The notes beneath the pieces are model-generated. The model did not search any database. It was not told the DNA's origin and was given only the letters and a program-made list of their open reading frames with translations. A stretch of 64,000 nucleotides of DNA from an uncultured Porphyromonadaceae bacterium (GTDB lineage Bacteria; Bacteroidota; Bacteroidia; Bacteroidales; Muribaculaceae), in the NCBI GenBank assembly GCA_947643665.1, contig CANRWW010000002.1, forward strand, positions 51,308 through 115,307. The letters are read 5' to 3'. This document shows, one piece after another, positions 18,586 through 27,025 of this stretch. The position numbers and the translations under genes were made by a program. Position 1 is the first letter of the stretch; every line of letters begins with the position of its first letter.

Positions 18586-20172
18586 TTGGAATTCAATTCG
18601 CTTGCATACGCGCTGTTCCTTGCAATGGTGACAGTGCTCTATTTCTGCCCGCTGTTTACGAAATCGGCGCGCAGGCAGAATCTGCTTGTCCTTTCTGTAA
18701 GCTACCTCTTTTATGCGGCATGGGACTGGAGGTTCCTGTTTCTGATCATTTTTACAACATTGTGCACATACGCCGCCGGTATTCTCATAGGACGATACCG
18801 GAATGCAATATGGCTTATCGCCAATGTTGTGTTGAATCTTTCGGTACTCGCGGTCTTCAAATATTTTAATTTCTTCAGCGAAAATATAATATGGTTCATG
18901 CGGGTGCTAGGATTTGAGGCGGACTGGTTTACCATAGATGTTCTCCTGCCTGTAGGTATATCGTTCTATACGTTCCAGGCGATAGGATATACTGTAGATG
19001 TATGGCGCGGTGCGGTGAAGCCTACCGGCAATATTGTATTGTTCGCCACTTTTATTGCATACTTTCCGCAGCTTGTGGCTGGTCCGATAGAGCGTGCGTC
19101 TGCCATAATGCCTCAGCTTGACCGTGTAAACAGATGGCGATGGAACAATGGTGCAGATGGGCTGAGGCTTATCCTTTGGGGATTGTTCAAGAAAGTAGCC
19201 GTAGCCGATCCATGCGGGTACCTGGTTGACGGTTATTATGCCCAGTGTGTCGTAGAGCCAGACGGATTGAGATGCTATATTGCGGCCGTTCTTTTCGCAG
19301 TACAGCTTTATTGTGATTTTTCGGGCTATTGCGATATTGCCGCCGGATCGGCGAGGATGCTCGGCGTTGATCTGACGCAGAATTTCAACCGTCCATACAT
19401 ATCACGCAATTTTGTGGAATTCTGGAGGCGTTGGCATATTTCGCTTACGAAGTGGTTTACAGACTATCTGTATATTCCCATGGGTGGATCACGTAAAGGG
19501 ACGGCACGTCATTTCCTGAACGTGATGGTTGTATTCCTTATATCCGGGCTATGGCATGGAGCCGGATGGGGATTCATTATATGGGGAGCCGGATGTGGTG
19601 TATGTTATTTGCTCCAGAAAACCATGGGGTATGACAGTTTTCGTGGGAAGCCTCAACCGTCGGTTCATGATCTTCCAGAAATTTTCGCTACATTCTCTAT
19701 TTTTGCCGTGCTTTTGGTTCCATTCCGGTTAAACGGTGATATATCGTTGGCCATGGAATTGGGTTTGCGGTATATCGTGCCGGTTTCTATGATGGCAGTC
19801 CTCGGATTCAAGGTGGTATTCAGGATAATCTCTGTTATTGACAGAACCTTGCTTCGGGGAAGGTATGCAGCTGATGCAAAATCGCGCCGTATTGTATTTT
19901 ATATTGCTGTTGCAGTGCTTTTTGGGACTTTTGCATGGTGTTGTCCCAAAATGGCATGGTATCATCTTTATCTTGTATTGGCTTTGCTGGTGTACAGCTC
20001 CGAGTGGATAAGGCGTGGGGCAAAATGGGGGAGTTGCCCGTTCCCTTTACCAGTCTGCCGCATATCGCGGACAGGTCTCTATATGTGTCTTTATTTGTTG
20101 ATATTAACCTATGGATTACTCCGTCTGCCTCCGGTGAGTGATGGTACAACGTTCCTGTATTTCCAGTTCTGA
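18586..20172 (+). CDS. MBOAT-family O-acyltransferase (AlgI/DltB type)
   Basis: Multi-span membrane enzyme that moves acyl groups across the inner membrane to a polysaccharide or similar acceptor. It has about 10-12 membrane segments. The MBOAT signature FVEFWRRWHISLTKWFTDY and the second histidine in SGLWHGAGWGFIIWG are both present. The frame opens at 18523 with no ATG, but family N-termini begin just before FNSLAYALF, so I place the start at TTG 18586 (528 residues); TTG 18571 is possible. A TATATTTG at 18566-18573 looks like a -7 box, which would make the message nearly leaderless. It overlaps the next gene by 35 bases, so the two are coupled. The acceptor is unknown. Confidence 0.85.
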   Translation: MEFNSLAYALFLAMVTVLYFCPLFTKSARRQNLLVLSVSYLFYAAWDWRFLFLIIFTTLCTYAAGILIGRYRNAIWLIANVVLNLSVLAVFKYFNFFSENIIWFMRVLGFEADWFTIDVLLPVGISFYTFQAIGYTVDVWRGAVKPTGNIVLFATFIAYFPQLVAGPIERASAIMPQLDRVNRWRWNNGADGLRLILWGLFKKVAVADPCGYLVDGYYAQCVVEPDGLRCYIAAVLFAVQLYCDFSGYCDIAAGSARMLGVDLTQNFNRPYISRNFVEFWRRWHISLTKWFTDYLYIPMGGSRKGTARHFLNVMVVFLISGLWHGAGWGFIIWGAGCGVCYLLQKTMGYDSFRGKPQPSVHDLPEIFATFSIFAVLLVPFRLNGDISLAMELGLRYIVPVSMMAVLGFKVVFRIISVIDRTLLRGRYAADAKSRRIVFYIAVAVLFGTFAWCCPKMAWYHLYLVLALLVYSSEWIRRGAKWGSCPFPLPVCRISRTGLYMCLYLLILTYGLLRLPPVSDGTTFLYFQF

Positions 20173-21202
20173 GCATAGGAAAAGGTCTTTATGCCGCTTT
20201 CTGTTATATGCGGGAGTGATGGCAACCGTGCCATTGCTATTGTTGTTGTGTGCCTATGTGGCTATTGACCCGTTTAAGGTATTGCGTTGGCATGATGATC
20301 CGTTTGCCGATCGTCTTGGGTTGAATAAAGGCATGCTTTCTGTCCAGGCATACGAAAAGGGGCTTTCTTCGGGTCGTAAATATGATTCGTTCATCATGGG
20401 TTCTTCCGTATCCTGTGCGTATTTGTCTGAGGAATGGGTGCGTTATCTTCCTTATGGATCTTCTCCATTGCATATGGACAGTTCGGGCCAGACGGTTTCC
20501 ACATTGCGTAAATATCTTGAATACCTTGAAAGCAGTGGAGCGCCTTTGCGTAATGTGCTGATAGTGTTTGCCCCGGAAATTTTCGGGATAGAGTATGATT
20601 GTGAAAATCTGTCGGTGCTTGTGCCTCCAGCTGTTGAAAGAGGCGGAGTACGGTATATGCTCTCTTTCCACTATAAATATTTTATGGGATTCGCCAATTA
20701 CCGCTACATTTCTCCGTTGCTGGTATATGAGTTTACAGGACGTCGTGAGAAGGTTACCGATGTCCCAGTATTCAGTATGCAGCCCATATGCTATGATTGG
20801 GAGATTAACGAGGAGAGTGTGCCTGAGTGGGACATGATATTGGATAAGGATCCCGCATTGCTACATGAAAAAAGCTCGTATGATTTTTCTTTCACACATG
20901 ATACACCTTATACAAGACTTGCAACGTTGATTGATAACGATGAGAAATCGGATCTGGAAGCTATTGCGGCATTATTGGCTCGTAACAGGTCTGATTACCG
21001 TGTTTTGCTGGCACCTACCCCTAAATTGTATCTTCTTTCATATGAGGACGAAAGTGTGCTTTCTGGGATATTTGGTGACCGCTTTGTAAATGTTTCCGGT
21101 AAATTCAGGGCAGAACAGTCAGATTCTTCAAATTTTTATGATACGATCCATTACCGGTCACGTCTGGCGAGCAAGTATATGCAGGCTGCATATATCCGTT
21201 GA
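20138..21202 (+). CDS. SGNH-like partner of the MBOAT acyltransferase
   Basis: 354 residues with one N-terminal membrane anchor (about 22-42) and a periplasmic domain. A GSS block (FIMGSSVSCAY) sits near the start of that domain and a D-x-x-H pattern (FYDTIHYRS) near the C-terminus, the arrangement of SGNH hydrolases and acyltransferases such as AlgJ/AlgX and DltD. By analogy it receives the acyl group from the overlapping MBOAT protein and transfers it to a cell-surface glycan. Similarity is by motif only and I do not recognise a named family. It ends 13 bases from the convergent rarA. Confidence 0.6.
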   Translation: MMVQRSCISSSEHRKRSLCRFLLYAGVMATVPLLLLLCAYVAIDPFKVLRWHDDPFADRLGLNKGMLSVQAYEKGLSSGRKYDSFIMGSSVSCAYLSEEWVRYLPYGSSPLHMDSSGQTVSTLRKYLEYLESSGAPLRNVLIVFAPEIFGIEYDCENLSVLVPPAVERGGVRYMLSFHYKYFMGFANYRYISPLLVYEFTGRREKVTDVPVFSMQPICYDWEINEESVPEWDMILDKDPALLHEKSSYDFSFTHDTPYTRLATLIDNDEKSDLEAIAALLARNRSDYRVLLAPTPKLYLLSYEDESVLSGIFGDRFVNVSGKFRAEQSDSSNFYDTIHYRSRLASKYMQAAYIR

Positions 21203-21215
21203 ACCCGGAAACAGT

Positions 21216-22487
21216 TTATTTGCCCCAGCGTTGCCGTTGCAGTTCGGCGGCGCGTGTCTCGGCAGGGTTATCTGCCGGTTGCCAGTATTTAGAGCCGTTG
21301 ATGGCATCGGGAAGGAATTGCTGGCGAACGAAATGTCCCGGATAATTATGGGCATATTTGTAATCGGCGCCATAGCCCATATCTTTCATGAGTGATGTCG
21401 GGGCATTGCGTATGTGTAATGGCACGGGTAGATTGCCGGTCTGTCTTACTGCGGCGAGTGCGGTGTCTATAGCCATGTATGCAGAGTTGCTTTTTGCTGA
21501 GGTGGCGAGGTAGATGGTGCATTCAGCCAGCGGTATTCTTCCTTCCGGCATTCCTATTTTTTTGATTACGTCAAAAGTGGCATTCGCCAGCAATATTGCG
21601 TTTGGATTGGCGAGGCCGATATCTTCTCCGGCGAGGATTACAAGGCGCCGTGCAATGAATTCCGGATCTTCTCCCCCCTCAATCATGCGTGCCAGCCAAT
21701 ATATGGCTGCGTCCGGATCGCTCCCACGCACGCTTTTTATGAAAGCCGAGATAATGTCGTAGTGCATTTCCCCCTGCTTGTCATATGCCATGGGATTTTC
21801 CTGTAACCTTTCGGTTACGATTTTGTCGTTTATTACCATCGGCTGGCCGAGCGCCGTTGACTGTTGCAGGAGGTCAAGTATATTCAGCAGTTTACGGGCG
21901 TCACCTCCCGAAAATCGGAACAATGCGTCCGTCTCTTCGATTTTTACATCGGAATCTTTCAGTATCGTGTCTGTTTTTACAGCGCGTTCAAGAAGTTCGG
22001 TCAGTTCGGGCGCTTCGAGTGGCTTGAGGGTATAGACCTGCGCTCGTGACAGCAAAGGACGTATAACTTCGAATGACGGGTTTTCTGTTGTGGCTCCTAT
22101 CAGCGTTACGGTGCCGTTTTCTACTGCTCCCAAAAGGCTGTCTTGCTGTGATTTGCTGAACCTATGGATTTCATCAATGAACAGGATCGGCCGTCCGGTG
22201 GAAAACATGCTACTGGCATCGGATTTACATCTTTCTATCACGTCGCGCACATCCTTTACTCCCGCGCTCACGGCACTGAGGGTGTAAAACGGGGATTTGA
22301 TAGTGTTGGCTATTATTCGTGCCAGAGTGGTTTTACCGACGCCGGGAGGCCCCCAGAGAATGAACGAACTTACGTTGCCGGTGTCTATCATACGTCGTAA
22401 CACACTGCCCTCACCGACCAGATGTTTCTGGCCGATGTAATCGTCAAGGGTTTGCGGGCGAAGTCTTTCAGCTAATGGAGCGAGCAT
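21216..22487 (-). CDS. rarA: Replication-associated recombination protein A (MgsA/WRNIP1 family AAA ATPase)
   Basis: Clamp-loader-like AAA+ ATPase acting at stalled replication forks. The 423-residue protein has an N-terminal PLAERLRPQTLDDYIGQKHL, Walker A GPPGVGKTT, Walker B LFIDEIHRF, sensor 1 GATTENPSF, and the family's C-terminal tetramerisation region (HNYPGHFVRQQFLPD). The length is normal. It stands alone on the minus strand, convergent with the MBOAT pair and 94 bases before fmt in the same direction. Confidence 0.94.
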   Translation of the reverse strand: MLAPLAERLRPQTLDDYIGQKHLVGEGSVLRRMIDTGNVSSFILWGPPGVGKTTLARIIANTIKSPFYTLSAVSAGVKDVRDVIERCKSDASSMFSTGRPILFIDEIHRFSKSQQDSLLGAVENGTVTLIGATTENPSFEVIRPLLSRAQVYTLKPLEAPELTELLERAVKTDTILKDSDVKIEETDALFRFSGGDARKLLNILDLLQQSTALGQPMVINDKIVTERLQENPMAYDKQGEMHYDIISAFIKSVRGSDPDAAIYWLARMIEGGEDPEFIARRLVILAGEDIGLANPNAILLANATFDVIKKIGMPEGRIPLAECTIYLATSAKSNSAYMAIDTALAAVRQTGNLPVPLHIRNAPTSLMKDMGYGADYKYAHNYPGHFVRQQFLPDAINGSKYWQPADNPAETRAAELQRQRWGK

Positions 22488-22581
22488 TTATTTCGGTATT
22501 GGAAAAATCTTGAAGTAAAAGGGGGAGTAAATGCTGTATCGTGCCTGATTGCCTGTACAGGCTGTTGGTCTGAATTGCGGT

Positions 22582-23556
22582 TTATCTGAGATTGGCCGGT
22601 CCTGTTAGTCTGGCTCCCCGCAGGAAAGCATCGGCTGTCATTCGTTTTTTACCTGCCGGCTGTAGATCCAGGATTTTGAGCAGATGCCCGTCGCCGCATG
22701 CCACTTTCATTTCGTTATCGTCAATGAACAGTTCACCAGGAGCAGATGTCTCAGGACATATGCCACCGATTTCTGTCAGAAAAATTTTAACAGGTATCGG
22801 TGACGCGTTTCCGTCTGTATGTATCTCGCTCCAAGCTGCCGGATATGGAGACAGGCCTCTTACAAGGTTGTGAACCTCGCGTGCGCTTTTGTTCCAGTCT
22901 ATGCGGCAAGTTTCCTTGAAAATTTTCGGAGCTGGTGTTGCGGTTTCTCCTTGAAGCAGTTTTTCCTGTGGAATAGGGTTGACATTTCCTGCTACGATGG
23001 CATCCACGGTCTTTAGGGTCAGCCCGGCTCCCAGTTCCATGAGTTTGTCATGTACGTCGCCCACATTGTCATCCGGCAAAATTGCTATACGTTCCTGGTC
23101 AATTATGTCGCCGGTGTCAATTTCGTGCTTTAAGAAAAATGTGGTTACACCGGTTTCTGTATCGCCGTTTATCACAGCCCAGTTTATCGGAGCGGCGCCA
23201 CGGTAGCGTGGCAGCAGTGAGGCATGGAGGTTGAATGTCCCGAGCCTCGGCATCGTCCAGACAATTTCCGGGAGCATGCGGAAAGCTATCACAATGAAAA
23301 GGTCGGCTCCGAATGACCGCAGTTCTTCTACAAAAGCGTCATCTTTCAGGCGCACCGGTTGCAGCAGGGGTATATCGTGGGCTACAGCATATTCCTTTAC
23401 CGGCGAATGGTACATCTTGTGTCCGCGGCCGGCCGGCTTGTCGGGCATGGTCACGGCACATACTATGTTGTATCCGGCTGTGACCAGTTTGTCAAGGCTT
23501 GCCACTGCAAATTCCGGAGTGCCGAAAAATACTATCTTCAAATCTTTTTTCTCCAT
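22582..23556 (-). CDS. fmt: Methionyl-tRNA formyltransferase
   Basis: Formylates initiator Met-tRNA using 10-formyltetrahydrofolate. The product has the formyltransferase core (KIVFFGTPEFAVASL at the N-terminus, FNLHASLLPRYRGAAPINWA, and the HxxSLLP catalytic region with DTGD later) and a C-terminal OB-like domain. The start at 23556 (MEKKDLKIVFFGTP) fits homologues and gives 324 residues. An ATG at 23577 overlaps the stop of the upstream pseudouridine synthase gene (TAATG) and would add seven residues, so translational coupling from that start is possible. Confidence 0.94.
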   Translation of the reverse strand: MEKKDLKIVFFGTPEFAVASLDKLVTAGYNIVCAVTMPDKPAGRGHKMYHSPVKEYAVAHDIPLLQPVRLKDDAFVEELRSFGADLFIVIAFRMLPEIVWTMPRLGTFNLHASLLPRYRGAAPINWAVINGDTETGVTTFFLKHEIDTGDIIDQERIAILPDDNVGDVHDKLMELGAGLTLKTVDAIVAGNVNPIPQEKLLQGETATPAPKIFKETCRIDWNKSAREVHNLVRGLSPYPAAWSEIHTDGNASPIPVKIFLTEIGGICPETSAPGELFIDDNEMKVACGDGHLLKILDLQPAGKKRMTADAFLRGARLTGPANLR

Positions 23557-23576
23557 CTGTCTTTGGGTGATTGTCA

Positions 23577-24269
23577 TTATTTCGCTGCTTGCTCCATCGC
23601 TTTCCATAGCGGATCATCGGGAACCGGTGCCGTAATATCTATCAATTGCCTGCTTACAGGGTGGATGAATTTTACATTACGTGCCATAAGAGATATTGAT
23701 CCGTCGGGGTTTGAACGCTTGTCGCCATATTTCAGATCCCCCTTTATGGGGCATCCTATTGCTGAGAGCTGCACTCTTATCTGGTGTTTCCTGCCAGTCA
23801 TGAGTTCAACTTCAATTAGGTGGTAGCGATCGGAGGATCCTGCGACACGATATCGCAGCCTGGCCTCTTTGGCACCGTTTCCAGGGGTAAGGGATGCGTA
23901 TGATTTGTTGTTTCTTTCGGTTGAGGTGATGAAGTGGCGCAGTTCAGCCTCAGGCTTGTCAGGGATATTGCGGCATATTGCCCAGTAGGTCTTATGCACG
24001 TCTCCGTTGCGGAACATGTCGTTCATACGGGACAGAGCCTTTGATGTCTTTGCGAATACCACAAGTCCTCCCACAGGGCGGTCAAGGCGGTGTACGACCC
24101 CGCAGAACACATTGCCGGGTTTGGCATATGTATCTTTGAGATACCTTTTCAGTGCTTCGACAAGCGGTTCATCACCGGTTTTGTCACCTTGCACTATTTC
24201 TCCCGGTAGTTTGTTTACCACGATCAAATGGTTGTCTTCATACACTATTCGGTCTGCCAGTGGCTGCAT
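23577..24269 (-). CDS. RluA-family pseudouridine synthase
   Basis: Isomerises uridine to pseudouridine in rRNA or tRNA. The 230-residue protein has the catalytic motif GVVHRLDRPVGGLVVFAKTS (Asp in HRLDRP), the KLPG region that replaces an S4 domain boundary, and the family's GRKHQIRVQLSAIGCPIKGD motif. It has no S4 RNA-binding domain, so it resembles short RluA/RluC-like enzymes; the target site cannot be told. It is upstream of fmt with a stop/start overlap, so both are likely one operon. Confidence 0.9.
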   Translation of the reverse strand: MQPLADRIVYEDNHLIVVNKLPGEIVQGDKTGDEPLVEALKRYLKDTYAKPGNVFCGVVHRLDRPVGGLVVFAKTSKALSRMNDMFRNGDVHKTYWAICRNIPDKPEAELRHFITSTERNNKSYASLTPGNGAKEARLRYRVAGSSDRYHLIEVELMTGRKHQIRVQLSAIGCPIKGDLKYGDKRSNPDGSISLMARNVKFIHPVSRQLIDITAPVPDDPLWKAMEQAAK

Positions 24270-24289
24270 ATGGTAGGTGCTGGTTGTTC

Positions 24290-24332
24290 AAATACCGGAC
24301 ACAGGCATCAAGGCTATCTGTGTCCGGTATTT
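24290..24332 (-). terminator. Terminator hairpin after pgm
   Basis: A perfect 15-bp stem (AAATACCGGACACAG, 24290-24304, with 24318-24332) lies 30 bases past the stop of the minus-strand phosphohexomutase gene. The U-run on the minus side is weak. Confidence 0.65.
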
Positions 24333-24361
24333 AAAATTATGTTTATCAGTCAATTGCTGTT

Positions 24362-26110
24362 TTAAATGCCAAGTTCTTTCTTTATAACATCAATTTTTGC
24401 TATTGCAGCTTCCGTAGCGGCATAGTACTGGCTCTTGTCTGCCATTTTGCCATGGACTTCAATGTAGAACTTGATCTTGGGTTCTGTGCCTGAAGGACGT
24501 ATTGATACCTTTGTGCCGTCGGCAGTGAAGAACTGGAGCACGTTGGAGGTCGTGGGGAAGTCCATCTTTTCTACTTTCCCGTCGCGAAGGTCGGTCTTGT
24601 TCAGGTCGGAATAGTCTTTCTTTATGATCACAGGGCTGCCACCCAGCTCTTTTGGAGGATTGGCGCGGAAACCTTTCATCATAGCAACTATTTCTTCGGC
24701 ACCGGTTTTGCCGGGGCGTACAACAGAGATGCCTTCTTCGCGTGAGAAGCCATACTTGACATAAATGTCCTGAAGCATTTCCATGAAGCTCATCCCCTTG
24801 TCCTTAGCCCACGCCAAGCATTCTGCCATGAGCGAGATTGCTGAAACTGAATCTTTGTCGCGTGCGAATTCTTCAGCGAGGAAACCATAGCTTTCTTCAC
24901 CTCCACCGAGGTAGCGGTTTACTCCTTCGTTGTCGCGGATTACGGCAGCAATCCATTTGAAGCCGGTATAGCAGTCGTACATACGGATGTTGTTTGCATC
25001 TGCGATGCTCTTTATTGTTTCCGTAGTCACGATTGTTTTAACAATATATTCTTTGCCGGTGAGGCGGCCAAGCTCGGCATTGCGGTTCATAAGATAGTTA
25101 AGAAGGATCATTACTATCTGGTTGCCGTTGACAAGCACGTATTCACCGTTTGTATCGCGGATCACACAGCCGATGCGGTCTGCATCGGGGTCTGATGCCA
25201 CTACCAGATCCGCCCCTACTTCTTTGGCTTTTGCCACGGCCATTGCCATTGCGGATGCGTTTTCAGGGTTGGGAGAATCTACAGTGGGAAAGTCGCCGGA
25301 TGGCACATCCTGTTCCGGTACATGGATTATATTGGTGAAACCGTAGTTCTTGAGCGATTCTGGGATAAGTTTCACACCTGTCCCATGGATAGGTGTATAA
25401 ACAATCTTCAGGTCGCTGTATTTTTTGTTTATTTCCGGGCTTAACGAAAGTGTCTTTATGGCGTCAAGGTAATCCTGGTCCATCTTGTCACCGATTATTT
25501 CGATGAGGTCAGGATTGCCTTTGAATTTGATTTCACTTACGTTTTTGATTTTTTCGACGTTGTTGATGATGTTCACATCGTGGGGGGCGATAATCTGTGC
25601 TCCGTCTGCCCAATAAGCCTTATAACCGTTGTATTCTTTGGGGTTATGTGAAGCCGTGATGTTCACACCGCTCTGGCAACCGAGATGGCGTATTGCAAAC
25701 GAAAGTTCCGGAGTAGGACGGAAGCTGTCAAACAGATATGCCTTGATGCCGTTTGCCGAGAAGATATTGGCAACGATTTCGGCGAACTTGCGTGAATTGT
25801 TGCGTACATCGTGTCCTACGACCACCGAGATCTGTGGCATATCGGGGAAAGCCTCCTTAAGATAATTGGCAAGTCCTTGGGTCGCAGCTCCGACGGTGTA
25901 TATGTTCATGCGGTTTGTGCCGGCTCCCATGATGCCGCGCAGGCCGCCTGTGCCAAATTCCAGATCTTTGTAAAAAGATTCGATGAGCAGTGTCGGATCT
26001 TCCGCTTCAAGCATCTGTTTTACTTCGTTGCGGGTAGTCTCGTCATATTGTTCTGTAAGCCATACGAGGGCTTTTTCTTTTACGCTTTTAAGCAGTTCCT
26101 GATTGTCCAT
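24362..26110 (-). CDS. Phosphoglucomutase/phosphomannomutase (alpha-D-phosphohexomutase)
   Basis: Interconverts sugar 1- and 6-phosphates through a phosphoserine. The 582-residue protein shows the four phosphohexomutase domains. The active serine is in GVNITASHNPKEYNGYK, the metal loop is DPDADRIGC, the sugar-binding loop is GGGEESYG, and the phosphate loop RPSGTEPKIKFY is near the C-terminus. The length and extended second domain match PgcA-type phosphoglucomutases rather than short bacterial ManB. A consensus promoter lies 69-100 bases upstream, so it is transcribed alone. Confidence 0.93.
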   Translation of the reverse strand: MDNQELLKSVKEKALVWLTEQYDETTRNEVKQMLEAEDPTLLIESFYKDLEFGTGGLRGIMGAGTNRMNIYTVGAATQGLANYLKEAFPDMPQISVVVGHDVRNNSRKFAEIVANIFSANGIKAYLFDSFRPTPELSFAIRHLGCQSGVNITASHNPKEYNGYKAYWADGAQIIAPHDVNIINNVEKIKNVSEIKFKGNPDLIEIIGDKMDQDYLDAIKTLSLSPEINKKYSDLKIVYTPIHGTGVKLIPESLKNYGFTNIIHVPEQDVPSGDFPTVDSPNPENASAMAMAVAKAKEVGADLVVASDPDADRIGCVIRDTNGEYVLVNGNQIVMILLNYLMNRNAELGRLTGKEYIVKTIVTTETIKSIADANNIRMYDCYTGFKWIAAVIRDNEGVNRYLGGGEESYGFLAEEFARDKDSVSAISLMAECLAWAKDKGMSFMEMLQDIYVKYGFSREEGISVVRPGKTGAEEIVAMMKGFRANPPKELGGSPVIIKKDYSDLNKTDLRDGKVEKMDFPTTSNVLQFFTADGTKVSIRPSGTEPKIKFYIEVHGKMADKSQYYAATEAAIAKIDVIKKELGI

Positions 26111-26178
26111 ATATTGGGGTTAAATTGTTATCAGTTTTGTTTGTGCAGGAAAGATATGACTCTCCGAAAGCATTAACG

Positions 26179-26210
26179 CAAAGATATTGAATAATAGCAG
26201 AACTTGCAAA
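26179..26210 (-). promoter_or_regulatory. Consensus promoter of the phosphohexomutase gene
   Basis: On the minus strand TTTG (26210-26207) is 20 bases before TATCTTTG (26186-26179). Both boxes and the spacing match the Bacteroidetes consensus. The start of transcription would be near 26172, giving a leader of about 60 bases. Confidence 0.8.
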
Positions 26211-26328
26211 TATTTCCTGTTAATAGTCTTAAATCAGTTAAATATGCTACCGTTATGATATTAGGCTCCTCTGTATCTTCATCTTTCAGTCAACGGTACA
26301 ACATCTGTCTTCATGATTTTGTTTACAC

Positions 26329-26372
26329 AAGAAGCGGTTCCATGACCTGCAAAAGGCGTGGAACCACTTCTT
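26329..26372. terminator. Hairpin terminator beyond the DUF3332 gene
   Basis: AAGAAG-C-GGTTCCA (26329-26342) pairs with TGGAACC-A-CTTCTT (26359-26372), one mismatch. It lies downstream of the minus-strand gene ending at 26398. The better U-run is on the plus side (TTTTAACTTT), although no plus-strand gene is visible in 26111-26397. Confidence 0.6.
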
Positions 26373-26397
26373 TTAACTTTAAGTAACGATATGTGCG

Positions 26398-26943
26398 TCA
26401 ACGGGATGCCCACATGCTGGCTACTGCGCTTTCACGATAAGCCATCAGCCCTTCCTGGCTTAGTTCGACGGGGGTATAGGAGCCGTCGGCATTGATCATG
26501 TTGACATGGGTGTCGTCAACGAATGTCATAAATGTAACGGTATTGTCGTTTGCTGTCACGCTCCAGCTTTTTTCATCCTGGTCGAAATCAAGGCGAACCA
26601 CAGATCCGTCGTTTTTAGATGTGATGGTATATCCTTTGCCGTCGCATTCAACTAGGTATTCGCCGTCATGCCCTTTTATAACTTTTGTTCCCATGGCTAC
26701 AGGGTTGCTGCCACTCCAGAACTCAACTGAGTTAAGGACGAGCAAGTCGGCGGCGGAGGTGACCTCATAAACTGGAATAACCCAGAATGCAAAGAACACG
26801 AGTTCGTTCAGGAACTTGTTGCCTATCTGGTGGTTCCAGGAGAGCAATTTGTTTGTCAAGGCAAAACTGCCGATACACGAGGTGAACATCATGGAGCCTG
26901 CGAGTGCGATCGCAACTCCTACTGAAAGATACTTTTTTCTCAT
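26398..26943 (-). CDS. DUF3332-type lipoprotein of unknown function
   Basis: 181 residues from MRKKYLSVG. A lipoprotein signal ends in lipobox SMMFTSC, followed directly by the family's membrane-proximal stretch (SFALTNKLLSWNHQIGNKFLNE) and a second hydrophobic segment (about 45-65). The rest is a small beta-rich domain. The pattern fits DUF3332 proteins, common in Bacteroidetes and gamma-proteobacteria, whose role is unknown. It is the last minus-strand gene before pgm and probably has its own transcript, since a gap with no overlap separates it from the transglycosylase gene upstream. Confidence 0.75.
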   Translation of the reverse strand: MRKKYLSVGVAIALAGSMMFTSCIGSFALTNKLLSWNHQIGNKFLNELVFFAFWVIPVYEVTSAADLLVLNSVEFWSGSNPVAMGTKVIKGHDGEYLVECDGKGYTITSKNDGSVVRLDFDQDEKSWSVTANDNTVTFMTFVDDTHVNMINADGSYTPVELSQEGLMAYRESAVASMWASR

Positions 26944-27025
26944 ATCCAAAGTTTTGAAACGTTATTATCCTATCGGAATATATGATTATATAAAACGAGT
27001 ATGAAATTTTAGTTCATGAAAAATT

